64,000 bases of DNA. Origin: Veronia nyctiphanis (lineage in GTDB: Bacteria > Pseudomonadota > Gammaproteobacteria > Enterobacterales > Vibrionaceae). Location: contig NZ_PEIB01000011.1 in the NCBI RefSeq assembly GCF_004116385.1, forward strand, positions 62,001 to 126,000. Reading direction: 5' to 3'. Both the position numbers and the translations under genes were made by a program. The notes under the pieces are model-generated. The model was not told the origin of the DNA, searched no databases, and saw nothing but the letters and a program-made list of their open reading frames with translations. Position 1 is the first letter of the stretch, and each line of letters begins with the position of its first letter. Of the stretch, positions 60,437-64,000 are shown piece after piece.

Positions 60437-61477
60437 ATGTATATCAATTACCTTATCAAGGTAACAACCATACCTTGTTTGTTGTTACTCTCTTCTTTTT
60501 CGCATAGTGCAAGTTTTAATTGCGATGGCATTAAGCAACAGAGCTTTGAAGCTCTGATTTGTTCATCACCAGAGCTCAACGAGCTTGATGAAAAACTTAG
60601 TCTTCAATATCGGAAAGCGCTCAACTCTTTTAATGGACCTGATCTGTCTCACTTACCCGAAAATTACAACAATGAGCAGTTAAAGAAAATAATCAAAACG
60701 ACACAAAGGGAGTGGGTTAAGGTAACCAGAAAAAATGAGTTCGCGGACGCTATAAGTCAAGCCTACCAACAAAGAATCGAGGAACTAGAGGCATTTTATC
60801 AAGCAAGCTTAGGGACCACTTTTGACATTCAATGTGAGAGTAAAAAACAAAACTGCCAACAAGTCAGTGAGCTTAATAGTTTGATTTCGAAAATCTATAA
60901 GCAGCCAGATAATAAGTTACGTTTTTATCTTCCTTTTATCATTGAAGACTTACAGTGCTCGAATCATCGCTTCATTGGCAATTGTCTGTCAAAATTAAAA
61001 CAAATAGGTTTAGATACTGATTTTCTCATAGCGCATGCTCAATTGAATTTATTCAACGACTTCACACAAGGTTGCAATAGCTCAAGTTGGTTAGATTATG
61101 TTGATTGTGTTGTTGCGACGACAGCCGGATGGCAGAAAATCATCGCTGCAAGAACGATAAAGATTAAAAAAGCGATGCAGACAGGGAAGGACTGTGAGTT
61201 ATCTGATCGTTATTATCAAGAATATCCATACGGGATGACAGTTGGAGCGATAGATTCAGATATGGAGCAGCTCGATAGCTTCAATATGGCCTCGCGTAAA
61301 TATGCCAGCGTATACTGTCCACTAAAGCAGCAAATGGAATTAGGCTCGCAGAAAACGAGCGGGGCTGTGTGTGAGCGCGATCTTGCCGTAAAGCACTATA
61401 AGAAGTTGATTGAAGTTTATGGTGAATCTCACATACTCGACGAAGTGATAAACGCCTGTGGCCACAAACAGCAATGA
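60437..61477 (+). CDS. Secreted protein with LprI-like (DUF1311) domain
   Basis: A 346-residue protein. ATG 60437 is chosen because it gives a signal peptide (MYINYLIKVTTIPCLLLLSSFSHSA); the open frame extends 66 residues further upstream without a ribosome binding site. The mature N-terminus has the LprI pattern (FNCDGIKQQSFEALICSSPELNELDEKLSLQYRKAL, i.e. C...E..IC..P.L..LD..L...Y..A), known from lysozyme-inhibitor-like proteins. About 240 residues with eight or more Cys follow, without a known domain. It ends 41 bases before the FemAB-like gene, in the same direction. Confidence 0.75.
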   Translation: MYINYLIKVTTIPCLLLLSSFSHSASFNCDGIKQQSFEALICSSPELNELDEKLSLQYRKALNSFNGPDLSHLPENYNNEQLKKIIKTTQREWVKVTRKNEFADAISQAYQQRIEELEAFYQASLGTTFDIQCESKKQNCQQVSELNSLISKIYKQPDNKLRFYLPFIIEDLQCSNHRFIGNCLSKLKQIGLDTDFLIAHAQLNLFNDFTQGCNSSSWLDYVDCVVATTAGWQKIIAARTIKIKKAMQTGKDCELSDRYYQEYPYGMTVGAIDSDMEQLDSFNMASRKYASVYCPLKQQMELGSQKTSGAVCERDLAVKHYKKLIEVYGESHILDEVINACGHKQQ

Positions 61478-61518
61478 ATTTTTGGGTTAATTTTAACTAG
61501 CGTGAGCAAAATAAGGAT

Positions 61519-62694
61519 ATGGTAGATAAGCAGTTTCCAGAGATAAATTTTCGCCGAGAGGTTCATTCATCTCTCGATGCATTCGATCCTGTTGAGTGGG
61601 ATCAGCTTGCCGGTAATGATAATCCGTTTTGCTTGTATGCATTCTTCAAAGCCCTGGAGCAAAGTCAGGCTATTACATCCCACACGGGCTGGAGTCCTCA
61701 ATACGTATCTGTCTATCAAAACGATAAGCTGATTGCCGTTGCGCCTTGTTTTATCAAAAGCCACCCTATGGGCGAGTATGTTTTTGATTGGTCTTGGGCT
61801 GATGCCTATGAGGCACATGGTCTCGACTACTACCCAAAACTTGTTTGTGCTATTCCTTTTACTCCTGTCACTGGCCCTCGATATTTCATCCATCCATCAG
61901 CAGATTATCATATCGTCAGCGCGCTGCTTCTAGAGCAGGTTGAAGCATTGGCACGGCAGTATGAAAGCTCAGGTTTTCACATCTTGTTCCCAGAAAAAAG
62001 CGAAATACAGTTACCCTGTCATGCAGAATTGGCAGTGAGACAATCCGTTCAGTTTCACTGGTACAATCGCGGATATAGTCATTTCGATGACTTTCTCGCG
62101 TCTCTCACATCACGCAAAAGAAAAAGTATTCGCAAAGAACGGAAGAGCGCACTCGAAAATGACGTTACGATTTGCGTTAAAGAAGGCGAAAACATCTCAG
62201 AAGATGACTGGCGGCAGTTTTACTGTTTCTACCGAAATACCTACCTCAAACGTTCAGGACATGAAGGCTACCTCAACGAAACGTTTTTCATGCATTTGGG
62301 CGTCACAATGCCAAACAACCTCGTACTTATCTGCGGCATGAGAAACGAAAAAATAGTCGCGGCATCACTCTTCCTTCGTTCCTCCTCAACACTTTTTGGA
62401 CGATATTGGGGGTGTAGCGAAGAGCATAACCACCTTCACTTTGAGCTCTGTTACTATCAAGGTATCGAATACTGCATTGAAAACCAACTGACTGTATTTG
62501 AGGCGGGCGCGCAAGGTGAGCACAAATTAATCAGAGGATTTGAACCTATATGGACTTACAGTTTGCATAAGCTTTTTCATCCTCAGTTTCATTCGGCGAT
62601 TGAAGACTTTGTTGACCGTGAAAAACAACATTTGGATCTTTACAAAAAAGATGCAGAAAAATGTTTACCGTATAAACACACAGCTGAGTCATAA
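61519..62694 (+). CDS. FemAB-like GNAT fold protein (DUF482, peptidoglycan-type acyltransferase family)
   Basis: A 391-residue cytosolic protein. It fits the FemAB-like family PF04339: an N-terminal GNAT part (NPFCLYAFFKALEQSQAITSHTGWSPQYVSVY, then VAPCFIKSHPMGEYVFDWSWADAYEAHG), the hinge SRKRKSIRKERKSAL, and a second GNAT part with FYRNTYLKRSGHEGYLNETFF and CYYQGIEYCIEN...EAGAQGEHKLIRGFEP. Members are thought to transfer aminoacyl groups or bind peptidoglycan precursors, but no reaction is proven. AAGGAT lies before ATG 61519. It may share a transcript with the LprI-like gene; a strong terminator follows. Confidence 0.87.
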   Translation: MVDKQFPEINFRREVHSSLDAFDPVEWDQLAGNDNPFCLYAFFKALEQSQAITSHTGWSPQYVSVYQNDKLIAVAPCFIKSHPMGEYVFDWSWADAYEAHGLDYYPKLVCAIPFTPVTGPRYFIHPSADYHIVSALLLEQVEALARQYESSGFHILFPEKSEIQLPCHAELAVRQSVQFHWYNRGYSHFDDFLASLTSRKRKSIRKERKSALENDVTICVKEGENISEDDWRQFYCFYRNTYLKRSGHEGYLNETFFMHLGVTMPNNLVLICGMRNEKIVAASLFLRSSSTLFGRYWGCSEEHNHLHFELCYYQGIEYCIENQLTVFEAGAQGEHKLIRGFEPIWTYSLHKLFHPQFHSAIEDFVDREKQHLDLYKKDAEKCLPYKHTAES

Positions 62695-62696
62695 CA

Positions 62697-62723
62697 AAAA
62701 AAGGCGCCTTGGGCGCCTTTTTT
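62697..62723. terminator. Strong bidirectional terminator
   Basis: AAAAAGGCGCC and GGCGCCTTTTTT pair around TTG. It ends the FemAB-like gene and, from the other side, the small membrane protein gene at 62745. Confidence 0.92.
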
Positions 62724-62744
62724 ACGTTTAACATTACACTAGAT

Positions 62745-63121
62745 TTAAACGTCACTAGAGGTCGTCAGTTTCGCTTTTATATCTTTCGCTTTCTTATCGC
62801 TAAACTGGCGAAATCTGAAGTAGAAGTAAGTACACGTGATCGTGAAGAACAGGTACGACACTGAGAAAACAAACGGTGATGAGATGATCTCCTGTTCGAG
62901 GCTCCACATTACACCGAATACTGTTACGGCGATTTTAGCATCAATCCAGCTAAAAGGCATAAAAATGCAAGTTGCGGATACTTAGTGTGTCTGAAGCTTA
63001 ACCAATAGCATGCCCCCGTCGCTAGCGAAGCAATAGCAAACCCCACTAAAAAGCTGTGGAAGTGCTCAGCGGCCAACAGTCCACCAAGTACAGACAATAA
63101 AACGACTAATATGTACGCCAT
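62745..63121 (-). CDS. Small four-helix membrane protein (frameshifted as read)
   Basis: A reconstructed 125-residue membrane protein with about four hydrophobic helices: MAYILVVLLSVLGGLLAAE, SFLVGFAIASLATGACYWL, LAFLCLLAGLMLKIAVTVFGV, and FVFSVSYLFFTITCTYFYF. The read breaks at 62933-62936; one more T (A on the coding strand) joins GLMLK to IAVTVFGVMWSLEQE. A basic cytosolic tail (RFRQFSDKKAKDIKAK) ends the protein. The family is unknown to me. Confidence 0.65.
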
Positions 63122-63599
63122 AATCTTTGAAAAACTCTCGTTAATAAAGGTTAAGTTACGATCTACTCAATACCAGCCCATATTGAACAAAAAATAACCA
63201 ATTATCAATAGGGCTTGTGAAGGTAAATCTTTACCTGTTGAAATATCGAAATTTATTTTTCGTTATAAACACCATCTAAACGAATGAATGGCGTTGAAAT
63301 CAAGCATCAATGTTAAATCTTTGTTAATTTAAAGCATTGAGATACTGATTATGGCGATACTCATTCATTTTTTAATATAATAGATAGAAAACCTAATTCT
63401 TACTCTGAGAGATGGAATTGACAAGCTTTGATTTTATAATAAGAAGAATTGATATTTTGTTTGACTGCGCCATGAAAAGACACCAAGAACGAAAACGTGA
63501 CACAAACGCAAAACCATGAGGAACTATCAGAAAGGAATCATGTTGATTGTGAAGAGAAAAGACGTTGCAACAGCGCGTTATCGCGTTACAACGACCTAG
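63122..63599. other. Intergenic region
   Basis: About 480 AT-rich bases between the small membrane protein gene and the end of the TetR gene. Apart from the hairpin near 63564 and the likely promoter of the membrane protein gene, I see nothing that stands out. Confidence 0.4.
63564..63592 (-). terminator. Probable terminator of the TetR-type gene
   Basis: On the minus strand GTTGTAACGCG and CGCGCTGTTGCAAC pair with a bulge; TTTT follows after three bases. It is directly downstream of the TetR stop. Confidence 0.5.
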
Positions 63600-64000
63600 T
63601 TAACTTTTTCGATTTTTAACAATATTAATTCCGTAAGTTTCTACCATTACTATCAGCATCTCTAAATGTGCCGCAGATTCCTCGTCACTCTTTTTCAATA
63701 TAATACGGTCCATAGCCAAACCGACCATTGAACGCATTACGAGGGCTGTTGCTCTTTTAACGGTATCGAAGTCACGCTCCCACTTCGGAAACGCCATATT
63801 GACGATCCAAACGATCTGTTCTTCAAATCTAGCCATTGCCGCTCTGTACATCTCACCCAACGCGGGTTCCGTACGCGATGCATTAGCGATCTCTAGCCCA
63901 GCGACAAACGTAGGACCTTTCATTACCTCAAACACATCACGCATCAAGTCTGCCAAACTCATGTTTTTATTCGCTTGGATTGTCTTGATAAACGCAGTAG
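63600..64000 (-). CDS. TetR-type transcriptional regulator, C-terminal part
   Basis: The frame is open through the last base of the window, so the N-terminal helix-turn-helix lies outside; 133 residues are visible. The helical pattern (AFIKTIQANKNMSLADLMRDVFEVMKGPTFVAGLEIANASRTEPALGEMYRAAMARFEEQI) is that of the ligand-binding domain of TetR proteins with a TetR_C tail. Ligand and target are unknown. ATG 63962 within the frame is internal and not the true start. Confidence 0.7.
   Translation of the reverse strand, partial: TAFIKTIQANKNMSLADLMRDVFEVMKGPTFVAGLEIANASRTEPALGEMYRAAMARFEEQIVWIVNMAFPKWERDFDTVKRATALVMRSMVGLAMDRIILKKSDEESAAHLEMLIVMVETYGINIVKNRKS

Noticed and set aside
63540-63599. 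A 19-codon frame with AGGAA before its ATG
   Set aside because: It overlaps the hairpin that ends the TetR gene and has no other support.

Overview
The window looks like chromosomal DNA of a marine gammaproteobacterium, most probably a member of the Vibrionaceae (Vibrio, Grimontia, Enterovibrio or Photobacterium type). This rests on family content rather than on a marker gene: a vibriolysin-like M4 protease with a GlyGly-CTERM tail, a GH19 chitinase, a DUF5062 protein, a VC1184-type cysteine desulfurase-like protein, an MshA-like prepilin and a MoxR/Bat operon. There is no rRNA, tRNA, CRISPR array, transposase or phage gene.

Layout. 1-8.6 kb: end of an old-yellow-enzyme-type oxidoreductase, a lipoprotein, the secreted M4 protease, an MscS channel, a ClC chloride channel with CBS domains, an orphan periplasmic binding protein and a DUF1428 protein. 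9-10.2 kb: small hypothetical proteins. 10.3-19.1 kb: two tandem paralogous MFP-RND efflux operons, both read leftward. 19.4-24.3 kb: peroxiredoxin, GNAT, and an iron-response cluster in which one Fur box precedes a short dapD paralogue and a second precedes a fagA-like gene and fumC. 24.4-33.9 kb: SnoaL and TPR periplasmic proteins, an AraC regulator with an AMP-ligase homologue, a truncated flavoprotein, a DSD1/D-threonine-aldolase-like enzyme and an 8-oxoguanine-deaminase-like amidohydrolase. 34.1-41.1 kb: a six-gene MoxR-DUF58-DUF4381-BatA-BatB-BatD operon; BatB carries 25 glutamines encoded by a perfect hexanucleotide repeat. 41.2-52.6 kb: prepilin, lipoproteins, Mpo1-like protein, SDR, hydrolases, chitinase, ammonium transporter, glutaredoxin, and a two-gene operon joining a P460-like cytochrome to a diguanylate cyclase. 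52.6-64 kb: PLP enzyme, GNATs, a ferredoxin reductase divergent from an AraC regulator, membrane proteins, cysteine desulfurase-like protein, LprI-like and FemAB-like proteins, and the end of a TetR regulator.

The dominant technical feature is that about 18 genes are broken by about 22 single-base frameshifts. Nearly every one is cured by adding one base to a short homopolymer, so the breaks look like systematic base undercalls in an unpolished assembly rather than real pseudogenes. For those genes I give the full reconstructed extent and the position of the break.

The best candidates for new biology are the Fur-box dapD paralogue beside fagA-fumC, the P460-like cytochrome/diguanylate cyclase pair, the duplicated RND pumps and the repeat-encoded poly-Q region of BatB.
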